In this document: in pieces, positions 36,325 to 45,971 of the stretch
Position numbering within the stretch: the first letter of the stretch is position 1
Layout of the letters: every line of letters starts with the position of its first letter
NCBI GenBank assembly: GCA_945923475.1
Contig: CAMELE010000004.1
Span: 1-64,000 of the forward strand
Direction: 5' to 3'
Length of the DNA: 64,000 nucleotides
From: an uncultured Mollicutes bacterium
GTDB taxonomy: Bacteria > Bacillota_I > Bacilli_A > Acholeplasmatales > Anaeroplasmataceae
Translations under genes and position numbers: made by a program
Notes under the pieces: model-generated
Told to the model about the DNA's origin: nothing
Databases searched by the model: none
Seen by the model: only the letters and a program-made list of their open reading frames with translations

Positions 36325-37761
36325 ATGAAAAAAAAGTTAATTATATTTTTAAGTATATTATTATGTGCTCCGTTTTTTTTCTTCGGAAAAAATGCCAATG
36401 CATATAGTATTGTTGAAGAGCCTATTTGTGGGCTAGCTATTAATACGGCAACATGTTCGTCGCTAAACGATTATAAAACATATGACAAAGTTTATACAAA
36501 TGAGTTTTTAAATAATATTAAGATGTATGAAAGTGATTTAAGTCTTCATAAGGTAGGTAAAGTTGAAGCCATAACGAAGCAGGAGTTTTCGACTAAAACA
36601 TCTGCATTATTATCGTCATCTTTAAATGTTGATCAAGAGAATTCTTTTCAATTTTTTCTTGAGTCAAAAACAAATTTTATTAGGAATACTCAAAATTATT
36701 ATAATAAGTATTATGCACTTTATTATGAGTGTCAAGAAACAAAAAAGTATTCACTGATTAACGATGATTCTGAAGAGTCTTCATTGAATAATATAAATAA
36801 TATGAGTATTAAGTTTAAGACTTGGTTGGACCAATTATCTAATGGAAAAATATCATATTCTGATTTTTTTGATTGTTTTGGAACTCACATTGTTACAAGT
36901 GTAATATATGGTGGTGTTTTTACTTATACAAATGCTATATATTCAAATATTAGTACAAGTCATGAACAATTTGAAACTGAGATGTCAAATTATTTTAATG
37001 TAAATGATAACTTTGCGATTGGGAGCAATCAAAAGGCAGATCAATATAATACATATTTTTCTAATACTAGCTATACAAAAATAGTGGAGAATTATGATAC
37101 GATTGGTGGGGAGCAGTATATTCATAATATTTCTAACAATCAAAATGCATGGAATGAAATATCAAACTGGTGTTCTACAGTTAAGAATAATCCACAACCA
37201 ATTTCATATGGTAGTAGTGGATTAAAAGGAATGTGGGAGATTTTGCCAGAATCATATTCATATTTACGTGAGAAAATGAAAAATGAGTATGAATCATACT
37301 GTGAGTCAAAGAAAATATTAAAAGAAGATTCATTTAATTATAAATCAAGTGTATCTGGCCAAAAGAATTATGGCAATATAATAGACGGCAATAATATTAC
37401 TGATGATGATAGTGTATATGTATATGATACTCTTTCTGGTTTGACCAATATTGATTATAATCATCTAAAAAATTATAATTCTTTTAGAGTTGTCGCAAAC
37501 TTTACAATCTATTCAATTGATAAAGGCTGGGACTGGATTGAAGTATATGTAAAATATAATGGTAAAAATTCAAAAATATACTATTATAAGCATGATAGTG
37601 ATATTAAAAATCACCTTTATGAAGATTGTTCATTTAGTTTTGATATTAGTATAAACCAAATTTCAGAAGATTCGTTAATGCTAGAATTTGGCGCATACGG
37701 TGGTGGTGACGACGATTGGCAGTGTAAAGATTTTACCCTCACATATTATCTTGATGTATAG
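36325..37761 (+). CDS. Secreted MACPF (perforin-like) protein, second locus
   Basis: A 478-residue protein with a clear signal peptide (MKKKLIIFLSILLCAPFFFFG, cleavage near ANA). The MACPF signature is at residues 185-197: F-G-T-H, then GG seven residues after the His. The C-terminal 120 residues resemble the end of the island MACPF, with GAYGGGDDDWQCKDFTL against GAWGDDWLNQNMF. It is the last gene of the ABC operon, 12 bases after a permease and before a strong terminator. A pore-forming role is inferred from the family. Target and trigger are unknown, and no regulator or peptide gene is attached to this copy. Confidence 0.85.
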   Translation: MKKKLIIFLSILLCAPFFFFGKNANAYSIVEEPICGLAINTATCSSLNDYKTYDKVYTNEFLNNIKMYESDLSLHKVGKVEAITKQEFSTKTSALLSSSLNVDQENSFQFFLESKTNFIRNTQNYYNKYYALYYECQETKKYSLINDDSEESSLNNINNMSIKFKTWLDQLSNGKISYSDFFDCFGTHIVTSVIYGGVFTYTNAIYSNISTSHEQFETEMSNYFNVNDNFAIGSNQKADQYNTYFSNTSYTKIVENYDTIGGEQYIHNISNNQNAWNEISNWCSTVKNNPQPISYGSSGLKGMWEILPESYSYLREKMKNEYESYCESKKILKEDSFNYKSSVSGQKNYGNIIDGNNITDDDSVYVYDTLSGLTNIDYNHLKNYNSFRVVANFTIYSIDKGWDWIEVYVKYNGKNSKIYYYKHDSDIKNHLYEDCSFSFDISINQISEDSLMLEFGAYGGGDDDWQCKDFTLTYYLDV

Positions 37762-37788
37762 AAAATATGTGTTTAATTAAATATAAAT

Positions 37789-37837
37789 ATGCTAGTGTTT
37801 CTATCTGATTATTGATAGATTCATTAGCATTTTTTTA
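37789..37837 (+). terminator. terminator of second MACPF operon
   Basis: ATGCTA pairs with TAGCAT and inner CTATC pairs with GATAG, followed by seven T residues. Confidence 0.85.
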
Positions 37838-37922
37838 TTTTACTTTTTTTGTTAGGATTTTTCCTTGAATAAAAAAATATGTCGATATATAATTAAAAAA
37901 TAAGTATACGGGAGGTGGCATT

Positions 37923-39680
37923 GTGATCAATTTTATTAAAGAGATGTGGTGGTTTGTAAAAAAGAACCTTCACTTTTATATTCCAATTTTACTTTTAGGA
38001 ATAGTTCAAGCTCTAATATGCTTAGTACCTGCATATATCTTAGGGGATTTTACAGCTAAGGTTAGTGAAGGTACATTAACAAAAAGCTACATGATTTGGC
38101 GTATTGGTGTTTTATCAGTTGGAACCGCTATTGCTATATATGTTGTTACAACGACCAAAAGAGTAGTGCAAAATAGGTTGAAGGTAAAGCTATTCTATGC
38201 TTTACAGGTTCGTTATATGCAAAATATAATTATTCAAGACGCTACCTTCTTTGAACATTTTCAATCAGGAGATTTACTTACAAGAGCTTTAGGAGATGTT
38301 AAAAGTGTAAATTTCTCAGGAGGAAATAGACTTTTAAATATTTCATTTGAAGTAACAGTAATAACTGTAAATTTAGTCGCAATGATAATTATTAATCCAA
38401 TGCTAACTCTATATTCAGCATTGCCACTTTTATTAATATTTGTATTTAATATTTTATTTAAGGTTAAGGTAAAAAAGAATTGGAAGAATGTAAGAGATGC
38501 ATCTTCTGAAATGGGAAATGTAGTACTTGAAAGTATTACTAATGTAAGAACAATTAGAGCATTTTCAAAGGAAGAGGAGAATTATCAAAAGAATTTAACT
38601 TACTCTAAAAAGGTATATGACATTGAAAGAAAGAACTTAAAAATAAATGTTGTATTTCAACCAGTATTTCAATCAATAACTGCAATATCATTGATGATTT
38701 CTTATGCAATAGCGTCAAGAATGCTGATTGAAGGCTCAGTAGAAGGCTTTACAGTAGCGTTATTCATGCAATTTATTGTGTATTTAAATAGCTTAGCAGG
38801 ACCTTTAACAAATATTGGTAATATGCTTACAAACTTTTATCAAAGTATTATCTCACTTGAAAGATTAAATGAGATATATTATGCTAAATCAGTAATTATA
38901 GATAAAGCTGATGCGAAGCCACTAGGCGAGGTTAAAAAGATTGAGTTTAAGGATGTTTCATTTACTTATCCAGAGGATAAGAATCCGGTATTAAATCACA
39001 TTAATTTGACTATAAAAGAGGGTCAAACCTTAGGAATTGTTGGTCGTACGGGTTCTGGTAAATCTACTCTTGTTAGACAATTAATGCGTCAATTTCCAAT
39101 TACTGATGGTCAAATTTTAGTAAATGATATAAACATTGAGGATTACCAAAAGGAATCAGTACGTGCTCGTATTGGTTATGTACCACAGGAGCACATGCTA
39201 TTTTCACGTAGTGTATTTAAGAATGTTGAGCTTGGAAGCTCAGCTCATGAAATAGACACTAGTGATGTAAATAGAGCAATCGATATGGCAGATTTTACAA
39301 AGGATATTCAGAATTTGCCATATGGTTTAAATACTATTGTTGGCGAATGTGGTGTAACCCTATCTGGTGGACAAAAACAACGCTTGTCTATTGCAAGAGC
39401 ATTTATGAAAAATGCGGATGTAATGATTTTAGATGATTCTTTATCTGCTGTAGATGGTAAAACAGAGGCTAATATTATTAAAAATCTTAAGGAATATCGA
39501 AATGGAAGAACAAATATTATAGTAGCTCATCGTTTATCGGCAGTAATGCATGCAGATAAGATTATTGTTCTTGAAAACGGAAAAATTGTAGAAGAGGGTA
39601 CACATGATGAGCTTATGGCAAATCGTGGATGGTACCATAGTCTCTTCCTTGAGCAGCAAATGACAAAGGAGGATGATTAA
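37923..39680 (+). CDS. Heterodimeric ABC exporter, subunit with degenerate catalytic Glu
   Basis: A 585-residue type IV ABC exporter half. Six membrane segments occupy residues 1-310, then an ATPase with Walker A GRTGSGKST, signature LSGGQKQRL and Walker B VMILDDSLSAVD, where Asp replaces the catalytic Glu. This marks the degenerate-site partner of heterodimeric exporters such as the BmrCD and TM287/288 type. The start is GTG at 37923 after GGGAGGTG. The second half is encoded immediately downstream. It exports drugs, lipids or peptides; the substrate is not predictable. A terminator separates it from the MACPF operon. Confidence 0.9.
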   Translation: MINFIKEMWWFVKKNLHFYIPILLLGIVQALICLVPAYILGDFTAKVSEGTLTKSYMIWRIGVLSVGTAIAIYVVTTTKRVVQNRLKVKLFYALQVRYMQNIIIQDATFFEHFQSGDLLTRALGDVKSVNFSGGNRLLNISFEVTVITVNLVAMIIINPMLTLYSALPLLLIFVFNILFKVKVKKNWKNVRDASSEMGNVVLESITNVRTIRAFSKEEENYQKNLTYSKKVYDIERKNLKINVVFQPVFQSITAISLMISYAIASRMLIEGSVEGFTVALFMQFIVYLNSLAGPLTNIGNMLTNFYQSIISLERLNEIYYAKSVIIDKADAKPLGEVKKIEFKDVSFTYPEDKNPVLNHINLTIKEGQTLGIVGRTGSGKSTLVRQLMRQFPITDGQILVNDINIEDYQKESVRARIGYVPQEHMLFSRSVFKNVELGSSAHEIDTSDVNRAIDMADFTKDIQNLPYGLNTIVGECGVTLSGGQKQRLSIARAFMKNADVMILDDSLSAVDGKTEANIIKNLKEYRNGRTNIIVAHRLSAVMHADKIIVLENGKIVEEGTHDELMANRGWYHSLFLEQQMTKEDD

Positions 39681-39681
39681 A

Positions 39682-41484
39682 ATGGCCCAAAAATATGATA
39701 AGTATAATAAATCAGGACTTGTAAGAAGAACCTTGCCATATATTTTAAAGAATAAAACTAAAATCATCCTATGTGTTTTATTTGCGGTTACAATTGCAGT
39801 ATTAACTACAATTACTCCACGATTTACAAAATCAATTATAGATGATTACATCGTATCAGATTTGACAAATAAAGAAAAATATAATGGAGTTATAAAACTT
39901 TTAACTCTTTATGGTGTATTTACAGTTATTGTTGTAGTGCTTAGATATCTTCAAAATTATTTATTAAATTTGGTTGGCATGAACATTGAAAGATCAATTC
40001 GTGAGGATGCAATTCTTAAGGTTAATCATCTTCAGGTTGACTATTTCTCTCTTGAACCAGATGGTAAGATTGTATCTAAGATTACCTCTGATTCAAATGG
40101 TGTAAGAACATATTTTAATGTGATGTTTTCGATTTGTAATGCATTCGTAAACCTTATTGCGGTATATATTGGTATGATTGCGCTGATGTGGCAATTAGCT
40201 TTAATCATTCTTGTAATTGCACCGATTATATTGGTATGGATTACATTTTATCGTAAAAAGGTCCATTCATATTACACTGATTTAAGAGAAACATCATCAA
40301 GAATCACAGGTAAGTTAAATGAGCTTATATCGGGAGCACTTATTATCCAAGCATTTAATCAAGAGGAATATATGCTAGGTGACTATAAAGATTTAGTTAA
40401 TGATTATAATCATCAGGATAAAAGAGTTAATACTATATCTATTTATTTTGGATTTGAATTACTAATATTTATTAAAAGATTAGTTGAGGCAGGTATTTTA
40501 ATTTACTTTGGTTGGACATATTTTAATGTTGCTGGAGTAGTTGTTACTGCAGGATTAATTACAACATTTACTAATTATGTTGATCGAATAGTAAATCCGA
40601 TTAATACAATATTTAACAACTTAAATGAATTAGAGGACTCGATGGTGGCGGCTAATCGTGTTTATATGTTTATTGATGAGCCAGATGACGTTAGAGTATT
40701 TGATGGAAAAAAGGCTCCTCTTGATATAGTTGGTGATGTTGAGTTTAAGAATGTCCATTTCTCTTATGTTAAGGATCACGAAATATTACATGGTATTGAT
40801 TTACATGTTAAGGCAGGACAAACTGTTGGTATTGTTGGACATACAGGAAGTGGTAAGTCTTCTTTAATGAATTTATTACTACAATATAATGTAACTGATA
40901 GTGGTCAAATCTTGGTTGATGGTAATAATATAGAGGAATATAATAAAATGGACTATCGTCGCCATTGTGGAATAGTACTCCAAACTCCAGCCTTATTTGC
41001 CGGAACACTTAAATCAAATGTTACAATGGAAAGAGAATTTTCTGACTCTGACGTTGAAAATGTTTTAAGAGAGGTTGGAGCTGGATATATTATAGATAAG
41101 GACCCTCTAGGTATTTATCAGCCAGTAACCTTCAAGGGCGAAAATATGAGTTTGGGGGAGAAGCAATTAATTGCGTTTGCAAGAATTCTTTTAAGAAATC
41201 CAAAAATATTAGTTCTAGATGAGGCTACCGCAAATATTGACTCAGATACTGAAATGAAAATAAAACATGCGATGAATATTGTTACAAAGGGAAGAACAAC
41301 CTTCATTATTGCTCACCGTTTATCTACAATAAAGGATGCGGATAAAATAATTGTGCTTGATGGTGGATTAATCAAGGGTGAGGGCTCTCATGAAGAGTTA
41401 TATAGAGATTGTCCAATTTATAAGGATATGTATGATTCTCAATATCAAGCAATAAATAATAAGAAGTTAACATATTCAACATAA
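39682..41484 (+). CDS. Heterodimeric ABC exporter, catalytic subunit
   Basis: A 600-residue exporter half. Membrane domain to about residue 320, then Walker A GHTGSGKSS, an atypical signature MSLGEKQLIAFAR and the canonical Walker B LVLDEATANID. This complements the degenerate Walker B of its neighbour, so one functional ATP site is expected per dimer. The ATG at 39682 is nine bases after AAGGAGG; the ATG at 39673 is too close to that site. Its start immediately follows the 37923 gene's stop. Confidence 0.9.
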   Translation: MAQKYDKYNKSGLVRRTLPYILKNKTKIILCVLFAVTIAVLTTITPRFTKSIIDDYIVSDLTNKEKYNGVIKLLTLYGVFTVIVVVLRYLQNYLLNLVGMNIERSIREDAILKVNHLQVDYFSLEPDGKIVSKITSDSNGVRTYFNVMFSICNAFVNLIAVYIGMIALMWQLALIILVIAPIILVWITFYRKKVHSYYTDLRETSSRITGKLNELISGALIIQAFNQEEYMLGDYKDLVNDYNHQDKRVNTISIYFGFELLIFIKRLVEAGILIYFGWTYFNVAGVVVTAGLITTFTNYVDRIVNPINTIFNNLNELEDSMVAANRVYMFIDEPDDVRVFDGKKAPLDIVGDVEFKNVHFSYVKDHEILHGIDLHVKAGQTVGIVGHTGSGKSSLMNLLLQYNVTDSGQILVDGNNIEEYNKMDYRRHCGIVLQTPALFAGTLKSNVTMEREFSDSDVENVLREVGAGYIIDKDPLGIYQPVTFKGENMSLGEKQLIAFARILLRNPKILVLDEATANIDSDTEMKIKHAMNIVTKGRTTFIIAHRLSTIKDADKIIVLDGGLIKGEGSHEELYRDCPIYKDMYDSQYQAINNKKLTYST

Positions 41485-41575
41485 TTTCCCATAATATTTC
41501 ACATGATATTAACACAAAACGGTTTGCGTTTTTACAATTGTTTTGTATAATGTTATCATAAAAGGAGTTGGTAAT

Positions 41576-42514
41576 TTGACATCAATGGTTTTTAATATAT
41601 TTTTCTTATTGATTGAGGTATTTTTTTGGAATAGAATTATTATAAGTTTAATAATGTTTATGAGATCTGTTCAAAGAAAAAAGTTATGGTCAACAGTATT
41701 GGTGACAATTGTAGATGGATTTTTACTTTGGTATTATTGTATAGATAATTTTTTGAATCTAGATCAGCTAGTAACCCCAGAATTATCTAAGGGTGCAGTA
41801 ATTACAATTAGTATTATTTATGGAGCTATTATCGTGTTTATGTATGTACAAACGATTATTACAATCGCTCCACCTAGGATGATAAAAAGTAGAAGACAAA
41901 GAGCTTTTGAACGCAAGGTTGCAGGGAAGGAAAAAAATTATGCATTTCCAATTGTAGTATCATCAGTTGGACTTCTTGGAGGTATTGTTTCTTGGGTTTA
42001 TTATCAAGTAAACTACATTTCAGACTATAAAATATATATTACGCTATCGATATCTATTACGGTAATTTCGGCATTGATATTTGTTTATACGATTATTAAT
42101 ATTATTTTTAACAAGCGTAATCCAAAGAATGTAGATGATTCTAATGTTATTACAATAAAGCCAGAAAGCTTTGTTGAAAAAGAATCAAACGTTGTATTCA
42201 TTCTTGAGGTTGATGGAACTCATGAGTTTTACAAAGCAAAAGTAAAGGGTACAATTAATTTACCAGATTTGTTAGGTACAATATCAGATTATTATTATAT
42301 TTCTAGCTATGGTGTTTTAAGAGATAATGATATTGAGTATAAGCTATTTGGCTTAAAGACATCTTCTTTTGATGTGGATTTATATTCTCAGATTAAAATG
42401 GATCGTTTCGAATCTGAAAAGATTGAGGCTATTGTTCCTTATTTAGAAAAAAATCACCAAAAGATATTTACATTAGATGAGAATAAGCGTCCGATTAATA
42501 GCTTCGACGCATAA
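41576..42514 (+). CDS. Membrane protein of unknown function
   Basis: A 312-residue protein I do not recognise. About five hydrophobic segments in the first 200 residues are separated by a basic loop (PPRMIKSRRQRAFERKVAGKEKNYAF). A soluble C-terminal domain of about 110 residues follows (VVFILEVDGTHEFYKAKVKGTINLPDLLGTISDYYYI). TTG at 41576, placed after AAAGGAGTTGG, is the preferred start; the earlier TTG at 41543 overlaps a TATAAT. It has its own promoter and terminator. Confidence 0.7.
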   Translation: MTSMVFNIFFLLIEVFFWNRIIISLIMFMRSVQRKKLWSTVLVTIVDGFLLWYYCIDNFLNLDQLVTPELSKGAVITISIIYGAIIVFMYVQTIITIAPPRMIKSRRQRAFERKVAGKEKNYAFPIVVSSVGLLGGIVSWVYYQVNYISDYKIYITLSISITVISALIFVYTIINIIFNKRNPKNVDDSNVITIKPESFVEKESNVVFILEVDGTHEFYKAKVKGTINLPDLLGTISDYYYISSYGVLRDNDIEYKLFGLKTSSFDVDLYSQIKMDRFESEKIEAIVPYLEKNHQKIFTLDENKRPINSFDA

Positions 42515-42537
42515 AAAGACCTTTTGGTCTTTTTTTA
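42513..42537 (+). terminator. terminator after the membrane-protein gene
   Basis: AAAGACC pairs with GGTCTTT around TTTT, followed by a T-run. It overlaps the stop codon. Confidence 0.85.
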
Positions 42538-42557
42538 TTCTTTTAAAATCATATTAT

Positions 42558-42586
42558 TTGTAAAATAAAATCATTTATAGTATAAT
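42558..42586 (+). promoter_or_regulatory. suf operon promoter
   Basis: TTGTAA and TATAAT separated by 17 bases. The -10 lies inside the left arm of an inverted repeat (42579-42624), so access could be controlled by a DNA-binding protein. Confidence 0.6.
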
Positions 42587-42624
42587 AGCATAGGCAATTA
42601 AAGATTGCCTTTTGGTATTATACT
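42579..42624. promoter_or_regulatory. nested inverted repeat over the suf promoter and leader
   Basis: The outer arms AGTATAATA (42579-42587) and TATTATACT (42616-42624) are perfect. The inner arms AGGCAAT (42592-42598) and ATTGCCT (42604-42610) are also perfect. As DNA it overlaps the -10. As RNA the inner hairpin would sit at the very 5' end of the leader. Confidence 0.5.
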
Positions 42625-42698
42625 AATTTAAATAGTATTTTTTACTAAAAAATAGTAAAAATATAAAATAGTATCAAGTAATAAAAGGAGTTGGCATT

Positions 42699-43511
42699 AT
42701 GTCACATATTATTGAAATAAAGAATTTACATGCTGGAATTCCAGGAAAAGAGATTTTAAAGGGTGTAAATTTAACAATTAGGTCTGGTGAGGTTCACGCA
42801 ATTATGGGACCAAATGGTACTGGTAAATCTACATTATCAAATTGTGTAATGGGAAATCCTAAATATCAAATTTTGGGCGGTGACATTATTCTTGATGGTG
42901 TTAGCATTAAAAATTATGCTGTAGATGAACGAGCTAGACAGGGCTTATTTATGGCTTATCAACAGCCTATGTCTGTTAATGGTGTAACAAATAGTGATTT
43001 TGTTAGACAAGCAATGAAGGCTTGTGGCAATGATATGTCATTATTTAAGTTTATCAAGGAATATGAGAAAGCATGTAAGGAGCTTAGTATGCCAGCTGAT
43101 TTAGCTCATAGATACTTAAATGTTGGTTTCTCTGGTGGGGAAATGAAACGTAATGAAATATTGCAAATGAAAATGCTTAAGCCAAAGTTTGCAATTTTAG
43201 ACGAAATCGATTCAGGACTTGACGTTGATGCATTAAGAATTGTTGGACAAAATGTATCAGAAATGGTAAATGAGGATTTTGGATGCTTATTAATTACTCA
43301 CTATGAGAGACTTCTTGACTATATAAAGCCAGATTTTGTGCATATAATGATTAATGGGCAAATTGTTAAAACTGGTGGCAAGGATCTAATTAAGAAAATT
43401 GACCAAGAAGGATACGACTGGGTAAAAAAGGAATTAGGTATTACAATTGAGGAAGAGGATAAGGCTACTCATGTATTACTAGGAAGTTGTGCACGTAAAG
43501 AGGCTAAATAA
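42699..43511 (+). CDS. sufC: SufC, ATPase of the SUF Fe-S assembly complex
   Basis: A 270-residue ABC-type ATPase with Walker A GPNGTGKST near 37, FMAYQQPMSVNGV, signature FSGGEMKRNEI, Walker B FAILDEIDSGLDVDAL and LLITHYERLLDYIKPDFVHIM. SufC drives conformational change in the SufBD scaffold. It is slightly longer than usual, with an acidic tail. First gene of sufC-D-S-U-B, with overlapping or tightly packed genes. AAAGGAG precedes the ATG. Confidence 0.96.
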   Translation: MSHIIEIKNLHAGIPGKEILKGVNLTIRSGEVHAIMGPNGTGKSTLSNCVMGNPKYQILGGDIILDGVSIKNYAVDERARQGLFMAYQQPMSVNGVTNSDFVRQAMKACGNDMSLFKFIKEYEKACKELSMPADLAHRYLNVGFSGGEMKRNEILQMKMLKPKFAILDEIDSGLDVDALRIVGQNVSEMVNEDFGCLLITHYERLLDYIKPDFVHIMINGQIVKTGGKDLIKKIDQEGYDWVKKELGITIEEEDKATHVLLGSCARKEAK

Positions 43512-44293
43512 TGGAATTATTTGATATTTCAAATAAAGATGAATTAACAATTAATGAAAAAGCGTTAATTTTAACCGGTACGACAAATAATCTAAAATTA
43601 ACTGTTTCTCCTAACGTAAATGCGAGTGTTGTTTTATCACAAGTAGCTATCAATAGCCTAGAAATTTGTGTGTTAGATGGCGCAACTTTAAATATTGATT
43701 TTATCGCTAAGGGTAAAATTGATATTAAAGAGAATGTTTCTTTAGAACAAAATGCGATGGTTAATTTTAAGGTAATATCTCCTTATCCATACAAAGATGA
43801 ATTAATTGTTAATTTAAACGGAACAAATGCTAAAATTGAGGGAAAATATTTAGTTCTTTCTAAGAACTTTAATTCAATTTCAAATGTAATTATTAATCAT
43901 AATGATAAAAATACCTCATCAAACATTTCTAACTTTGGAATTAGCTTAGGAAATAGCGAAATAGTGTTTGAAACAATCGGTAAGATTGCTAAAGGTATGG
44001 CAAAATCTTCTTGTAAGCAGTTGTCTAGGGGAATTGTTTATGGGACTAAGTCGGCAGTAATTTCTAAACCAATATTGCTGATTGATGAGTATGATGTAGC
44101 TGCTAATCATGGTGCTGCAATTGGCGAAATGTCTGATGACGAATTATTTTATTTAATGTCTCGAGGCTTATCTCATGATGAAGCATTTAGATTGATTTTA
44201 TCTGGAATTGTTAATCCCTTCCTTGATTCTTTAATTAATCAAGAAAATAAAAATGAGGTTGAAGAAACCATTTATTCATTGTTAAAAAGGTGA
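43511..44293 (+). CDS. sufD: SufD, short form of the SUF scaffold subunit
   Basis: A 260-residue protein, shorter than the usual 400 or more residues. The N-terminal helical domain is missing and the beta-helix begins almost at once. The conserved C-terminus is intact: [42 protein letters not shown]. With SufB and SufC it forms the scaffold on which Fe-S clusters are built. The ATG overlaps the sufC stop (taATG) and the gene ends just before sufS. Confidence 0.9.
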   Translation: MELFDISNKDELTINEKALILTGTTNNLKLTVSPNVNASVVLSQVAINSLEICVLDGATLNIDFIAKGKIDIKENVSLEQNAMVNFKVISPYPYKDELIVNLNGTNAKIEGKYLVLSKNFNSISNVIINHNDKNTSSNISNFGISLGNSEIVFETIGKIAKGMAKSSCKQLSRGIVYGTKSAVISKPILLIDEYDVAANHGAAIGEMSDDELFYLMSRGLSHDEAFRLILSGIVNPFLDSLINQENKNEVEETIYSLLKR

Positions 44294-44298
44294 TTTTA

Positions 44299-45504
44299 AT
44301 GAACATTACAAATTTAAAAAAGGAATTTCCTGTATTTGATGCTCATAGTGATTTATGTTACCTTGATAGTGCTGCGTCTAGCTTAAAGCCAAATTCAGTA
44401 ATAAAAAAGATGGATTATTACTATAATAATCTTGGCTGTAATGTTCATCGTGGTGTATATGAGCTATCATATGAGGCTACAGACATGTATGAAGAGGCTA
44501 GAGCTAAGGTAGCTAGATTTATTAATTCTAGGTTTGAAGAGGTTGTATTTACGCGTGGAGCGTCACAGGCATTAAACCTAGTAGCTCTTAGCTATGGAAT
44601 GCACAATATTAATGAGGGTGATGAGGTTATTACCTCAGAGCTTGAACATCATTCATCTCATATGCCTTGGTTTAATGTATGCAAGGTTAAGAATGCAAAG
44701 CTTAAATATATACCGTTAACAAAAGAGGGAAGAATCACTGTTGAAGGCTTTAAGAGTGTTCTAACAGAAAAAACTAAGGTTGTAGCTTTAACCTATGTTT
44801 CTAATGTTATGGGATATATTACACCAATAAAGGAAATTATCAAGATCTGTCATGAAAGAGGAATTATTGTGTCAGTTGATGCTGCTCAAGCAGTACCTCA
44901 TATGAAGGTCGATGTTAAGGATTTAGATTGTGACTTCTTATCATTTTCTGGGCATAAAATGTGTGGACCTACCGGGGTTGGAGTTCTATATGGTAAAAAA
45001 GAATTACTAGAGAAAATGGAGCCTGTTGAGTTTGGCGGAGATATGGCTGATGTTGTATCTTTAGATAGTCAAAGCTACAAGGATTCTCCATATAAGTTTG
45101 AAACTGGTACTCCAATGATTGCAGAAGTAATTGGCTTAGGTGAGGCATGTGACTTTTTAACAAGCATTGGCCTAGATGAAATAGGTGCATATGAAAAAAT
45201 GCTTGCGAAGAAGGCCATTGAGCTTTTAAGTGAAATTGAGGATGTTGAAATCTATAATAAGAATACTGATACTGGAGTAATCACATTTAATATTAAGGGA
45301 GTGCACCCTCATGATGCGGCTAGTATTTATGACAAAAATCATGTTTGCATTCGTGCAGGACATCATTGTGCACAGCTCATTACAAATTTTTTAAATCAAA
45401 TTTCTACTACAAGAGCGTCGTTCTATTTCTATAATACAATGGATGATGTTGTAAGATTGGTTGAAAGTGTTAAAGAAGCTAGGGATTTCTTTAAAAGCTT
45501 CTAG
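44299..45504 (+). CDS. sufS: SufS, cysteine desulfurase
   Basis: A 401-residue group II PLP-dependent cysteine desulfurase that supplies sulfur for Fe-S assembly. Markers: YLDSAASSLKP, NVHRGVYELSYEATD, FTRGASQALNLVA, ELEHHSSHMPWF, SVDAAQAVPHMKVD, FSGHKMCGPTGVGVLYG (PLP Lys) and IRAGHHCAQ with the catalytic Cys. The ATG at 44299 after AAAGGTG is preferred to the upstream in-frame GTG. Sulfur is handed to SufU next door. Confidence 0.97.
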   Translation: MNITNLKKEFPVFDAHSDLCYLDSAASSLKPNSVIKKMDYYYNNLGCNVHRGVYELSYEATDMYEEARAKVARFINSRFEEVVFTRGASQALNLVALSYGMHNINEGDEVITSELEHHSSHMPWFNVCKVKNAKLKYIPLTKEGRITVEGFKSVLTEKTKVVALTYVSNVMGYITPIKEIIKICHERGIIVSVDAAQAVPHMKVDVKDLDCDFLSFSGHKMCGPTGVGVLYGKKELLEKMEPVEFGGDMADVVSLDSQSYKDSPYKFETGTPMIAEVIGLGEACDFLTSIGLDEIGAYEKMLAKKAIELLSEIEDVEIYNKNTDTGVITFNIKGVHPHDAASIYDKNHVCIRAGHHCAQLITNFLNQISTTRASFYFYNTMDDVVRLVESVKEARDFFKSF

Positions 45505-45515
45505 GAGGAATTTAT

Positions 45516-45971
45516 ATGGCGTCAAGTATTGAAGAATTATATCGTGCAGTAATTATGGATCATGCCAAAAATCCAAAGAATAAAGGACTTACTCACAATG
45601 ATGAATACCAATTTGTTCATTTTAAAAATCCATCTTGTGGAGATGATATTAACATTGAGGTAGAAATTAAGGATGGAGTAATTAAGGATATTCGCCAGGA
45701 TGGAAAGGGCTGCTCTATTTCTATGTCATCAGCCTCTGTTATGAGTGAAGTGCTTAAGGGGTTAACCGTTAGTGAGGCTAAAGAGATTATTAATGATTTT
45801 TATGAGCTTGTTAAGGGTAATGAGCCTAAACATGAGGAAGAGTTAGGTGAGGCAGTTGCATATGCAGGTGTAAGCCAATTCCCGGCACGTATAAAATGCG
45901 CTACACTAGCATGGAAAGCTCTTGAGCAAGGAATTAATGAGGCGGAGGAAAAATCAAATGAAAAAAATTGA
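45516..45971 (+). CDS. sufU: SufU, sulfur-transfer protein
   Basis: A 151-residue IscU-like protein of the SufU class. Conserved ligands: [30 protein letters not shown] and [12 protein letters not shown] (three Cys and one Asp). In Firmicutes SufU binds zinc and accepts persulfide from SufS. The gene sits between sufS and sufB, and the end overlaps the sufB start by 14 bases. AGGAGG precedes the ATG. Confidence 0.95.
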   Translation: MASSIEELYRAVIMDHAKNPKNKGLTHNDEYQFVHFKNPSCGDDINIEVEIKDGVIKDIRQDGKGCSISMSSASVMSEVLKGLTVSEAKEIINDFYELVKGNEPKHEEELGEAVAYAGVSQFPARIKCATLAWKALEQGINEAEEKSNEKN

